Positions 10,488 to 19,661 of a DNA stretch of 64,000 nt are shown one piece after another. The stretch is from Thiotrichales bacterium (GTDB lineage: Bacteria; Pseudomonadota; Gammaproteobacteria; Thiomicrospirales; Thiomicrospiraceae), in contig JAFGUG010000045.1 in NCBI GenBank assembly GCA_016938655.1, positions 1 to 64,000 on the forward strand, given 5' to 3'. The notes under the pieces were generated by a model. It had not been told where the DNA came from, ran no database searches, and was given only the letters and a program-made list of their open reading frames with translations. Numbering within the stretch: position 1 is the first letter of the stretch; every line of letters begins with the position of its first letter. The translations under genes and the position numbers were made by a program.

Positions 10488-11666
10488 ATGAAATTGATTC
10501 TTGTTTGGGCGATTGTTTTTTTAGCCAGCACAGCCCTAGCCACTTTGATGCTCTATGACAATGGTCACGTGGCGATGGTTTGGGGCGACTGGGTTATTGA
10601 AACCAGTTTGAGTTTTGCGGTTGCTGCAACGGTGATTACCTTTATTGCCATTTATTTAACGGTTCGCCTGTTGATGAATGTTTGGCAGTTTCCAAGTCGT
10701 TGGCGTAACCGTCGTCGCATTAAACGTTACAACAAAGCAGAAACCGCCATGGCCAGCGGCATGATTGCCTTAGAGCATGGCGATTGGCAGCGTGCCGAGC
10801 GCCAGTTAATTAAAAGTGCAAAAGTTTCTGAAGCCGGTGTGGTGCACTATTTAAGTGCCGCTAAAATGGCGCACAATCAGCAGGCTTATGGTCGGTGTGA
10901 ACAGTATTTAACGCAAGCACGCGCTGAATACCCGGATGAGCATTTAACCATTGGTTTGGTTGAAGCGCGTTTATTGGCAGAACGCCAGCCTGAAGTGGCG
11001 TTGACCATTTTGGAAACGTTGCATGAGCAGCAACCTAAACAGAAAACCGTTTTAGCCGAATATGCGGGGTTGTTACGCACCTTAAAACAGTGGAATACAT
11101 TAGAGACCTTATTGCCACAAATCAAGCGTGCTAAAGCAGTGGAACGTAATGAATACGAAGCGATCGAAATTGCTATTTGGGCCGGCAGGTTGGCCAATGC
11201 CACAACAGAAGCCGAACTTGATACTCTTTGGGACTCGCTGAGTAACCGCCAAAAATTGACCCCAGAAATTTTAGCTGAATATGTTGAACAACGGCTCGGT
11301 TGGCAACAAGAGGTTGGTTTAGAGCTTTGGCTAGAGAGAGGTTTAAAAGCGCAGTGGAATGATCGTTTGGTCTATCAATATGGCCGTTTAACCTTAGGTC
11401 CTGCATTTGAACGGTTAAAAAGAGCCGAAAAATGGTTAGCTCAACAGCCTGAAAACCCCGTTTTATTATTGAGTATTGGCCGTTTAGCGTGTCGCAGTCA
11501 AATGTGGGGATTGGGTCAAAGCTACCTAAAAAAGAGTTTGAGTTTGCGTGCTGAAATAGAGACTTTTCATGCGTTAGCGCAATGCTACGAAGCAGAAGGC
11601 GAGGTAGATCAGGCGGCCTTAACCTATAAAGAAGCGATTCTACAACTTGAAGAAAAGCAGCACTAA
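10488..11666 (+). CDS. hemY: HemY-like TPR protein
   Basis: N-terminal two-TM HemY_N region, TPR C-terminus, synteny. Confidence 0.88.
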   Translation: MKLILVWAIVFLASTALATLMLYDNGHVAMVWGDWVIETSLSFAVAATVITFIAIYLTVRLLMNVWQFPSRWRNRRRIKRYNKAETAMASGMIALEHGDWQRAERQLIKSAKVSEAGVVHYLSAAKMAHNQQAYGRCEQYLTQARAEYPDEHLTIGLVEARLLAERQPEVALTILETLHEQQPKQKTVLAEYAGLLRTLKQWNTLETLLPQIKRAKAVERNEYEAIEIAIWAGRLANATTEAELDTLWDSLSNRQKLTPEILAEYVEQRLGWQQEVGLELWLERGLKAQWNDRLVYQYGRLTLGPAFERLKRAEKWLAQQPENPVLLLSIGRLACRSQMWGLGQSYLKKSLSLRAEIETFHALAQCYEAEGEVDQAALTYKEAILQLEEKQH

Positions 11667-11731
11667 AATTGGTATTTAGGGTTTGCGTAGCCGACCGTCA
11701 CTATAAAGCCGCTATTCAAAAAATAAACCGC

Positions 11732-13021
11732 TTAATAATCATGCGTGTTCATGCGAATGGCGGCCTCATGCATAAGTTGTTTGGCGGTGAGGCCATCAGC
11801 AGGATAGACAGCGTAGCCCATCTTAAAATTGAAATTAAAGAGGTAATCCTCCTCATTTGAGGCATTGGTTTTTCCATCTTTTAAGTCGCTTAGCAGATGC
11901 TCCTGCATCATCATAGCCCCCTCTAAGCCAGTTTCAGGGGCAATAATAACAAACACCTCTTCGTTAATTCTAAACGCCAAATCCGTAATACGTGAGTCAT
12001 TGGAAATGTGTTGGCTGAACGCATGAACTTGGGCTGCCAACTGCTCTTCTTCGCTTAACGTGTTAAAAACCTCTGTGTTGCTTGATTCTGCGCCTAATAA
12101 CTTAATAACAATCACACAAAATTCATGTTCATAGCGTTTTGCACGCATGAGTTCATAGCTCATCACTTCATTAAAACGCTCTTTATGGAACAACCCTGTT
12201 TCATGCTCGGTGACGATAAGTGCGTCTAGTTTGCTGTAAATTCCTTGTATCGCCTGAATGTGTTGAGAAATCCGCTCATCAATTTGGTCCACCTCAATAA
12301 TTGTGTGCTTTGAGCGCCGCCAATCGACCAGTTGAGCGTGATTGTCTAATTTGAGTGAGGCAATGCGTTTTGATAAGTCTTGCAAAGGAAAAAGAAGTTT
12401 TTGATGAATTGAGCGATTGGTTAAATACAGGGCAATGCCAATGAACGTGCCCATAAAGAGTAAAAAGAACAGTATTTGTGTCACCACCGAAACGGTAGCC
12501 GTTGAAAAAGGCGTTTCGTAAGCGATGGCGCCAGCTTGCTGGTTCAGTTTAATTGTGCCGGCCTTGACCTCTGCTTGATGACAGGCCAAACAAGTTTGTT
12601 CAAATTTAATCGGGTAAGCGGCATACAATTTGCCATTAAGGATGTCAGTCGTGATGACTGTTTGGTTGTTGGCTTGTACTTGCTCAATGAGCTTTTGAAT
12701 CGGTTTTGAATCAATGGCAATGGTCTTTTCGGTGTGTTTAATAAAATCAGGATGTTTTTGCATATAAAAAGTCGCACTCGGTATTTCTTGCTTTAAGTGC
12801 GCAAAGATCAGGTCGATATTCGATTGCTGCCAGCCGGTGTTGAGGTGTTTAGCAACCTCTTTATGACTGAGTTTTTGAAGGTGTTCGGTTTGGGTTTGAA
12901 TGTTGGATTGCACAAAGAAGTAGGCAGGTATCAGGGTAATAGGCAAACTAATAAGCAGGCCTGCTAAGATTGCCAACATGATTTGCTTAATAAGCAGCTT
13001 GGAAAGGGATACCTGTTTCAT
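11732..13021 (-). CDS. Membrane sensor with periplasmic c-type heme motif and C-terminal degenerate GGDEF domain
   Basis: Two TM segments flank a periplasmic region with CLACH (CxxCH); C-terminal GGDEF-like fold with INEEVF in place of GGDEF. Confidence 0.75.
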   Translation of the reverse strand: MKQVSLSKLLIKQIMLAILAGLLISLPITLIPAYFFVQSNIQTQTEHLQKLSHKEVAKHLNTGWQQSNIDLIFAHLKQEIPSATFYMQKHPDFIKHTEKTIAIDSKPIQKLIEQVQANNQTVITTDILNGKLYAAYPIKFEQTCLACHQAEVKAGTIKLNQQAGAIAYETPFSTATVSVVTQILFFLLFMGTFIGIALYLTNRSIHQKLLFPLQDLSKRIASLKLDNHAQLVDWRRSKHTIIEVDQIDERISQHIQAIQGIYSKLDALIVTEHETGLFHKERFNEVMSYELMRAKRYEHEFCVIVIKLLGAESSNTEVFNTLSEEEQLAAQVHAFSQHISNDSRITDLAFRINEEVFVIIAPETGLEGAMMMQEHLLSDLKDGKTNASNEEDYLFNFNFKMGYAVYPADGLTAKQLMHEAAIRMNTHDY

Positions 13022-13090
13022 TGTATTCTCTGCATTAAATTAAACGCGCTTGAGTTTAAGTTTTTTAGACGTTAAAGCCGTGGCGGCTGT

Positions 13091-14092
13091 TTATATACGG
13101 TCAGCCAGTACAATGCCTAAGCCAATTTTATTGTGCTGGTAGTCCATGTCAATCAGGCTGTCACCGTAGCCGCTAAACCACTGCACATAGCCCTTTATCT
13201 TTTTGGTCAACGGATAGGTGTAATCAAATTGAATAGCGCCATATTTGTTGAGAGCGTAGCGATTACGCAAGATAATGCCGTAGGTGTGTTTATTTGACTT
13301 ATAACCCAATTCTATTTCATAGTCGCCCATGTACTTTGCATAATCAAAGCTGTTGTCAAATTCATCTTTTTCATCAAAGCGTTGCCACGTTTTAAAACTG
13401 GCAAAGCTGTTATCTTTTTGCAGAAAGCCTTGCACAAAGAGTCGATTCCAACCACGTGAAAGGTCACCAGACTGACCATTAGACTGATGATTAAAACCAA
13501 GCAGTACTTTATGCAGGTTGAAGTTAAAGACATTGATATCGGTGTGCAATTCTGCCCAAAGCTCTGGTTCATGATTGGTTTCTCGAAACGGAATCGAATC
13601 TTTATTATCAAAGGCCTGCCAAAAAGAGCGATTGGTGTAGGCGGCATAAATATCAACCGAGTCGTAAACGACTTTCTTAGCGATGGGGACTTTAAAACTA
13701 AACTGAAACTGCACCTCGGTGTCTTTAAAGCTCAGAGTTTTATTCGGGCTTTGCGCTTGGAAGGGTTCTTGATTAACCGAAGAGAGGGTGTGACCCAACA
13801 TCACATAATTTAAACGGTGCGGCGTGAGTACAAATGGATTTTTTTCGGTTAAAACTTCGCTGACTCTGCGTTGCGAGAGCGGTTGTTCGGAGGCTTTGGC
13901 GGCCACACACTGGTTACGAATTTCGCCAACGGTTAAGTTATCTTCGCCATTTAACAATAGGTTGTGGATGCAAATATCGTAAGTGGTGGGTGTGTAATTG
14001 GTTAGGTCTACGGATTGGCTGACGGTTTCTGCTTTAAGTGACAGAGCATTGAATAAGCCAAAGAAAAGTAAGCTAATCCGTAAAAAGTGCAT
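13091..14092 (-). CDS. pldA: Outer-membrane phospholipase A1
   Basis: FNHQSNGQSGDLSRGWNRLFVQG active-site motif. Confidence 0.92.
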   Translation of the reverse strand: MHFLRISLLFFGLFNALSLKAETVSQSVDLTNYTPTTYDICIHNLLLNGEDNLTVGEIRNQCVAAKASEQPLSQRRVSEVLTEKNPFVLTPHRLNYVMLGHTLSSVNQEPFQAQSPNKTLSFKDTEVQFQFSFKVPIAKKVVYDSVDIYAAYTNRSFWQAFDNKDSIPFRETNHEPELWAELHTDINVFNFNLHKVLLGFNHQSNGQSGDLSRGWNRLFVQGFLQKDNSFASFKTWQRFDEKDEFDNSFDYAKYMGDYEIELGYKSNKHTYGIILRNRYALNKYGAIQFDYTYPLTKKIKGYVQWFSGYGDSLIDMDYQHNKIGLGIVLADRI

Positions 14093-14770
14093 TTAACTAA
14101 TGCACGCAGCGGGGTCGAGCCCAATGTTGGCAAAGTCGGCTTTAGCGGTTTGCACCATTGGCCAAGGGCCGCACATATAAACGGTTTTGTTCTCAAGTGA
14201 GGGGTAGTCTTTAAGCACCTGTTCATGCACCAGTCCGGTTAAGCCTTGCCACGTTTCGTCCTCTTCCGACACTACCGGAATATACAGTAAGTTCGCGTGT
14301 TGGCGTTCTAACTCTTGCATGGTTTCGTGCATGTAAAGTTCATCTGCGTGGCGTGCACCCCAGTAAAAGTGCATGGGCACTTCAACATTTTGTCTAAGCA
14401 GTTCATCCAATAGCGCTTTCATTGGCGCAAAACCGGTTCCGCCGGCGACAAACAAAATAGGCTTGTGCGCAGGTTGCACCGCCATTTGATCTTTCGGCCC
14501 TTGCATAACTAACGTGTCACCGACTTCAACGGCAAACAGTTTAGCCATCCACTCGCTATCGGCTTGTTTACGAATGTGGCACTCAATGAGTCCGTCATCG
14601 CGTGGCGCGGCAGCAATTGAAAAGGGTTTTAAGTCATCGGTTTTAAAGCCGAGCATAATGTACTGTCCTGCTGCGTAACGAATCGGAAAATCCGGTTTCA
14701 TGAGTAAACGGATAATATCCTGAGTGAAGTGCTCTAAATGCACAACTTTTAAATTATGGGTGTCTGACAT
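14093..14770 (-). CDS. NAD(P)H-flavin reductase / oxidoreductase FAD/NAD-binding protein
   Basis: FAD/NAD motifs YAAGQYIMLG, KPFSIAAAP, ILFVAGGTGFAPMKALL, VYMCGPWPMV. Confidence 0.88.
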   Translation of the reverse strand: MSDTHNLKVVHLEHFTQDIIRLLMKPDFPIRYAAGQYIMLGFKTDDLKPFSIAAAPRDDGLIECHIRKQADSEWMAKLFAVEVGDTLVMQGPKDQMAVQPAHKPILFVAGGTGFAPMKALLDELLRQNVEVPMHFYWGARHADELYMHETMQELERQHANLLYIPVVSEEDETWQGLTGLVHEQVLKDYPSLENKTVYMCGPWPMVQTAKADFANIGLDPAACIS

Positions 14771-14814
14771 AGGGTTCCTGTAAAAATCTCTTGTAATCGT
14801 TTTTGAACAGCAAG

Positions 14815-15636
14815 TTAAACGCTAAATTCGGTCCAGATTGGCGCATGGTCGGACGGCTTTTCCATACCACGAATCTCGTAGCCCACTTCGCTAGCGATAG
14901 CACGTGCATTTAAGGGTGCGGTGGCTAAGACAGTATCAATTCTCAGTCCACGACGTGGTTCACGGTCAAACCCTTTAGAGCGGTAATCAAACCAGCTAAA
15001 TACATCGTTGGTGTCTGGATTAACGGTACGGAAGGTGTCGGTTAAACCCCAGTTCAATAAGGTTGCCCACCACTCACGCTCTTCCGGTAAAAAGCTGGTT
15101 TTACCATCACGCAACCAACGTTTACGATTCGGCTCGCCAATACCAATGTCTAAGTCGGTCGGTGAAATATTAAAATCGCCAATCACCGCAATCGGTTCTG
15201 CCGGATTACAATCCGTGTTTAAGTAGGCCATTAAGTCTTGATAAAACTTTTCTTTAGCCGGAAACTTAACTGGGTGGTCGCGGCTTTCGCCTTGCGGAAA
15301 GTAGCCGTTAATCACCTTAACGGTTTCGCCGTTTTCAAATTTAAAATCCCCAATCACCATGCGTTTTTGAGCGCTTTCATCATCGGTTGTCCAGCCAATT
15401 TGCGAATGCACCAGCTCAATGCCTTTGCGGTAGAGCATGGCCACTCCGTAATGCGTTTTTTGGCCGGCAAAAATCACGTCGTAGCCCATCGCCTCAATGT
15501 CGGCAACTGGAAACTCATGGTCTTGAACCTTCGTCTCTTGTAAACCAATAATATCGGGTTTAATTTGGTCGGTCAGGGCTTGAAGTTGGTGCAGTCTTAA
15601 GCGCACGCTGTTGACGTTAAAAGAGACGATTTTCAT
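14815..15636 (-). CDS. xthA: Exodeoxyribonuclease III
   Basis: MKIVSFNVNSVRLRLHQL, IIGLQETKVQD, VIGDFNISPTDLDIG, KPSDHAPIW. Confidence 0.95.
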   Translation of the reverse strand: MKIVSFNVNSVRLRLHQLQALTDQIKPDIIGLQETKVQDHEFPVADIEAMGYDVIFAGQKTHYGVAMLYRKGIELVHSQIGWTTDDESAQKRMVIGDFKFENGETVKVINGYFPQGESRDHPVKFPAKEKFYQDLMAYLNTDCNPAEPIAVIGDFNISPTDLDIGIGEPNRKRWLRDGKTSFLPEEREWWATLLNWGLTDTFRTVNPDTNDVFSWFDYRSKGFDREPRRGLRIDTVLATAPLNARAIASEVGYEIRGMEKPSDHAPIWTEFSV

Positions 15637-15949
15637 TCAATATTCCAAAAAAGTTGATTGATTTACAAGAAATGATTTGATTTGAAAATTATAGCGGAAA
15701 TAGCACATTAATTGAGATTAAAGCCAATCCATACAATAAAGAAACATTTTAAAAAAGACGGCTAAAAAAAGAATGCGAAGACTTTTACGAAAGTTATCCG
15801 TAGTATTTATAGCTTTTTAGCCCAAAACCCTCTAATTAATAAGCATTTTGTTATAAACTTAGCCCTCTTTTAGATTTAGCAGTGATCGCTTCTAAATATT
15901 TGCGTTTCGATGTGTGATTGGTTCCGCTCTTACAGGTAAAATTTTGTAA

Positions 15950-16603
15950 GTGCTTGTTTTTGTGGAGAGGTTTATACCATTGCCCAAGTTAAATTTCTCA
16001 ACGCTTTTAATCAGCTTGGCCGAGCAGAGTGGGCTCTCCAAAAAAGCCATTGCTGAGCGTGCCAATATTTCGCGCACGGCACTGTATAACCTGTTTAATG
16101 GTGAAGTCAGTGAAGCCAAACTTTCAACCATCGTCAATTTAGCGAGTGCGCTTGATATTCCGCCGATTGAATTACTTAAACCCTATTTCAATAGTTTAAC
16201 CTTGGAACAAGGTGCTGAAGAGGCCTTGATGACTCACATAGACTCGGGTTTTTTAGCGGATGTGACCTATCCGGATAATTCCATTGTCTTTTCGGAGCAA
16301 GTTTTTGATAAGGTTTGGTCTGTTCGAAATACGGGGCGAACCACTTGGAAAAACCTCTTTTTAGAGTGCCAAGATGAGATGGTCTATATGCAAGGTTTTC
16401 CGGTTGGCCTGCAACCCATCGAGTCCAAAATCCCGATTCCTGAAACCGCTCCTGGTCAAAAAGCGTTAATTTCAGTCCAGCTTAAAGCGCCTTTATTGCC
16501 GTGTTCCGCCATTTCACGTTGGAAGGCGGTGGATGCTGACGGTAATTTGGTTTTCCCTGATAAATTCCCCCTTTACTGCATGGTCAAAGTAGTGGGTATG
16601 TAG
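15950..16603 (+). CDS. XRE-family HTH regulator fused to NBR1-like Ig (FW) domain; exact start uncertain
   Basis: HTH KKAIAERANISRTALYNLFNGEVSEAKLSTIVNLASAL; FDKVWSVRNTGRTTWKNLFLECQ ... ISRWKAVDADGNLVFPDKFPLYCMVKVV. Confidence 0.78.
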   Translation: MLVFVERFIPLPKLNFSTLLISLAEQSGLSKKAIAERANISRTALYNLFNGEVSEAKLSTIVNLASALDIPPIELLKPYFNSLTLEQGAEEALMTHIDSGFLADVTYPDNSIVFSEQVFDKVWSVRNTGRTTWKNLFLECQDEMVYMQGFPVGLQPIESKIPIPETAPGQKALISVQLKAPLLPCSAISRWKAVDADGNLVFPDKFPLYCMVKVVGM

Positions 16604-16615
16604 AGTGATTACGTT

Positions 16616-18685
16616 TTGAAAATCGCTTTGAAAACACCGCTGTTGAATAGCCCAACAGGCCTGCTCATTTTGGTCGGATTGCTTTCAACACCTCCTCTTT
16701 TTGCTGCCACAGAAACCGCAAACGTAAATCATGCTCAACCTGAAACCATCTCAGACTTAGAAACGGTCACGGTCAAAAAAAACGACCTTAATCGTTCTGC
16801 CATTGCGCCCTCCGCAAAAACCGTCAATGTCATCAGTCAAACACAAATTGAGCGTTTAGCCCCCACTAAACTTGAAGAGGTTGTGACTTATCTCCCCAAT
16901 GTACAAAGTAATCGTTTAGGTGCGGGGATTGGCGAAGACTACATTGTGCGCGGGTTTGGTTTGGGTGGTCGCTTGCTATTGGATGGCGTTTTGGATAACC
17001 AAAGTTACTATATTCGAGACCCAGCGACCATTGCGCGTGTAGAGATTATTAAAGGGCACGATAGTGTGTTGTTTGGTACCGGTGCGCCGGGTGGTTCGGT
17101 GAACTTTGTTGCCAAAAAACCTCAGCAAGAAGCAGAAACCACGATGAGCTTTGGTGCGGGAAGCTTTAACAATCAACGCTGGGTTTTGGATTCAACGGGG
17201 TCGGTTAATGATGCTGATACGCTTGCCTATAGGACGGTTTTTGCCATTCAAAAAGGCGATACGTGGAAAGAGAGTGTTGAGAATGAATCGCTTACGTTGA
17301 TGAACAGTCTTGATTGGACATACGCACCTAAAAGCCATGTTTTGGCGACGTGGGAGTTTAGCCAGCAAGGGTTTCCGTACGATTTTGACAATGTTTACGC
17401 CAATGGCGAACCGGTTTACGACGTTTCGTATGTGCATCCAGAAACCGAAGCGGATCGTCAATATCACCGACTATCGCTCGATTTTGAACATTTTATAAAT
17501 GAGCAGGCCTGGTTAGAGGCCAAATTTAATGCCATACAAGGCCAACGCGATGAACGTCAAATTGGGTTTTTCTATCTGGTGTCGGATACCGATCCTTTAG
17601 TGGGTTACTACCGAGAAGTGGATGAAAGCTTTGAGCAAACCAATGTGCGTTTAGCTTTGCATCAAACCTATAAAATTGGCCAAGCCGAGCATGAATTGAC
17701 GTTCGGTTTTGAGCGCAATACCACCGATGCCAATTTTGATAATCGCCGTGCAGTCGGGGCTTTTAGTTTAGATATCTACAACCCTCAATTTGATTTTGAA
17801 TTGCCAAATGGTGCGGATTTACCACCCAGAATTGGTTTTATTGAGTGGCGTGAGCGAGCCTGGTTTGTGCAAAATAGCACGCAGATTCATCCACAACTTG
17901 AGTTTAGATTAGGCTTTAGAAGTAGCCAATATGAATTGGAATCGCAACGCAATGACCTTGTGCTCTCTCAAACCCAAGAACAGGCACTGTCTAAATCCAT
18001 GGGGTTAAGCTGGTTCGCACAACCCAATCTTGAGTTTTATGCCAGTTACAGTGACGCTTTTTTGCCAAATGTTGGAACGGACAGAAGTGGCAATTTCTTT
18101 GATGCCATCTCTGGTCAACAGAAAGAACTCGGCTTAACCTATCAAAACCGAAAACAGGGCATTGACCTTAATTTTGCTTTATTTGATATTCAACAAAGTA
18201 ACCTGTTAACCAAAGACCCCGTTGATCCAACCTATAAAATTTTAGCCGGTGAAAAGCGGGTGAAAGGTGTAGAGCTTCAGATGCAAGTTGCCGTGACCAA
18301 CAAGCTCGCCCTCAACATGAGCGCAGGCCTGTTAAATCCGAAATTAAGCAAGAACAATGACGGCTATCAAGGTAATGACTTCCCGAGCGTGCCTAAAAAA
18401 ACCGCCTCGCTCAGTTTGGCTTATCAACTAACGCCAACTGTTAATACATTTGTTGGTGCGGTGCATCAAGGCAAACGCGCAGGCGACTTAGCCAACAGTT
18501 TTTATGTGGACGCGTACACCCGTTACGATGCGGCTATTAAGTGGCAAATCAACCCGCAAATGGATGTCAATTTCAGCGTGCAAAACCTCACCGATATCAA
18601 CTACATTACCTACGCCACCGCCCAAGACTTTGTGCGCTTTGGCAACCCAAGAACGTGGATATTACTATTTTCAAGTAAACTGTAA
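16616..18685 (+). CDS. TonB-dependent (siderophore-type) outer membrane receptor
   Basis: Plug DLNRSAIAPSAKTVNVISQTQIERL, VEIIKGHDSVLFGTGAPGGSVNFVAKKP; C-terminal barrel NLTDINYITYATAQDFVRFGNPRTW. Confidence 0.93.
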   Translation: MKIALKTPLLNSPTGLLILVGLLSTPPLFAATETANVNHAQPETISDLETVTVKKNDLNRSAIAPSAKTVNVISQTQIERLAPTKLEEVVTYLPNVQSNRLGAGIGEDYIVRGFGLGGRLLLDGVLDNQSYYIRDPATIARVEIIKGHDSVLFGTGAPGGSVNFVAKKPQQEAETTMSFGAGSFNNQRWVLDSTGSVNDADTLAYRTVFAIQKGDTWKESVENESLTLMNSLDWTYAPKSHVLATWEFSQQGFPYDFDNVYANGEPVYDVSYVHPETEADRQYHRLSLDFEHFINEQAWLEAKFNAIQGQRDERQIGFFYLVSDTDPLVGYYREVDESFEQTNVRLALHQTYKIGQAEHELTFGFERNTTDANFDNRRAVGAFSLDIYNPQFDFELPNGADLPPRIGFIEWRERAWFVQNSTQIHPQLEFRLGFRSSQYELESQRNDLVLSQTQEQALSKSMGLSWFAQPNLEFYASYSDAFLPNVGTDRSGNFFDAISGQQKELGLTYQNRKQGIDLNFALFDIQQSNLLTKDPVDPTYKILAGEKRVKGVELQMQVAVTNKLALNMSAGLLNPKLSKNNDGYQGNDFPSVPKKTASLSLAYQLTPTVNTFVGAVHQGKRAGDLANSFYVDAYTRYDAAIKWQINPQMDVNFSVQNLTDINYITYATAQDFVRFGNPRTWILLFSSKL

Positions 18686-18759
18686 GGGTTTGTTTGGGTG
18701 AATCAGCAAGGATTTGCTATTATGTTCCGCAACGTTAAATCAAATAAGAGTAAGTAAGT

Positions 18760-19617
18760 ATGAGCCGAGTGTATCGTTTGGTTATTTCTTGTCCTGATCA
18801 GGTGGGGATTGTGGCTTCTGTGGCGCAGTATATCTCTGGAAAAGGGGCGTCGATTGTGGAAGCTAACCACCATACCGATGCCACCAATGGCTGGTTCTTT
18901 ATGCGTCATGAAATTTTGGCCTCGTCTTTAAAAGAGGATTTAGCCGATTTTGAAGCCGGATTTGCGGCGGTTGCCGACAAGTTTGAGATGACTTGGTACT
19001 TGTCGGATTCTGAGAACCCGAAAAAGATTGCCTTATTTGCCTCAAAAGAGTCACACTGTTTGGCGGATTTATTGCATCGCTGGCACGAGAATGAACTGCC
19101 GGGTGAAGTGGTCTGTGTGGTGGCCAATCACGATGATTTACGCTCGATGGTCGAGTGGTACAAAGTGCCGTTTCATCATGTGCCGGTCACACCAGACACC
19201 AAGCCGCAAGCCTTTGCGGAAGCCGAAGCGGTGGTGGCGCAATACAATGCAGATGTCATTGTACTGGCGCGTTATATGCAAATTCTACCGCCAAAAATGT
19301 GCCGTGATTATGCGGGGCAGGTGATAAACATTCATCACAGTTTCTTACCATCGTTTGTGGGTGCAAAACCGTATCATCAAGCGAATGAGCGTGGTGTGAA
19401 GCTAATTGGCGCAACCTGTCACTATGTAACCGAAGATTTAGACGAAGGACCCATTATTGAGCAGGATGTGATTCGTGTGAATCATGCGCATACCATTGAT
19501 GATATGAAGCGTTTGGGACGGGATGTTGAAAAGACCGTATTGGCGCGTGGCTTACGTTATCACTTAGAAGACCGCGTTTTGATTCGTGGCAACAAAACGG
19601 TGGTGTTTGAGACCTAA
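18760..19617 (+). CDS. purU: Formyltetrahydrofolate deformylase
   Basis: N-terminal ACT domain VISCPDQVGIVASVAQYI; YMQILPPKMCRDYAGQVINIHHSFLPSFVGAKPYHQA. Confidence 0.96.
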   Translation: MSRVYRLVISCPDQVGIVASVAQYISGKGASIVEANHHTDATNGWFFMRHEILASSLKEDLADFEAGFAAVADKFEMTWYLSDSENPKKIALFASKESHCLADLLHRWHENELPGEVVCVVANHDDLRSMVEWYKVPFHHVPVTPDTKPQAFAEAEAVVAQYNADVIVLARYMQILPPKMCRDYAGQVINIHHSFLPSFVGAKPYHQANERGVKLIGATCHYVTEDLDEGPIIEQDVIRVNHAHTIDDMKRLGRDVEKTVLARGLRYHLEDRVLIRGNKTVVFET

Positions 19618-19661
19618 TCACCGCATTTGCTGTTAGTTGGCGTAATGCGCTGTTTTTTTGT

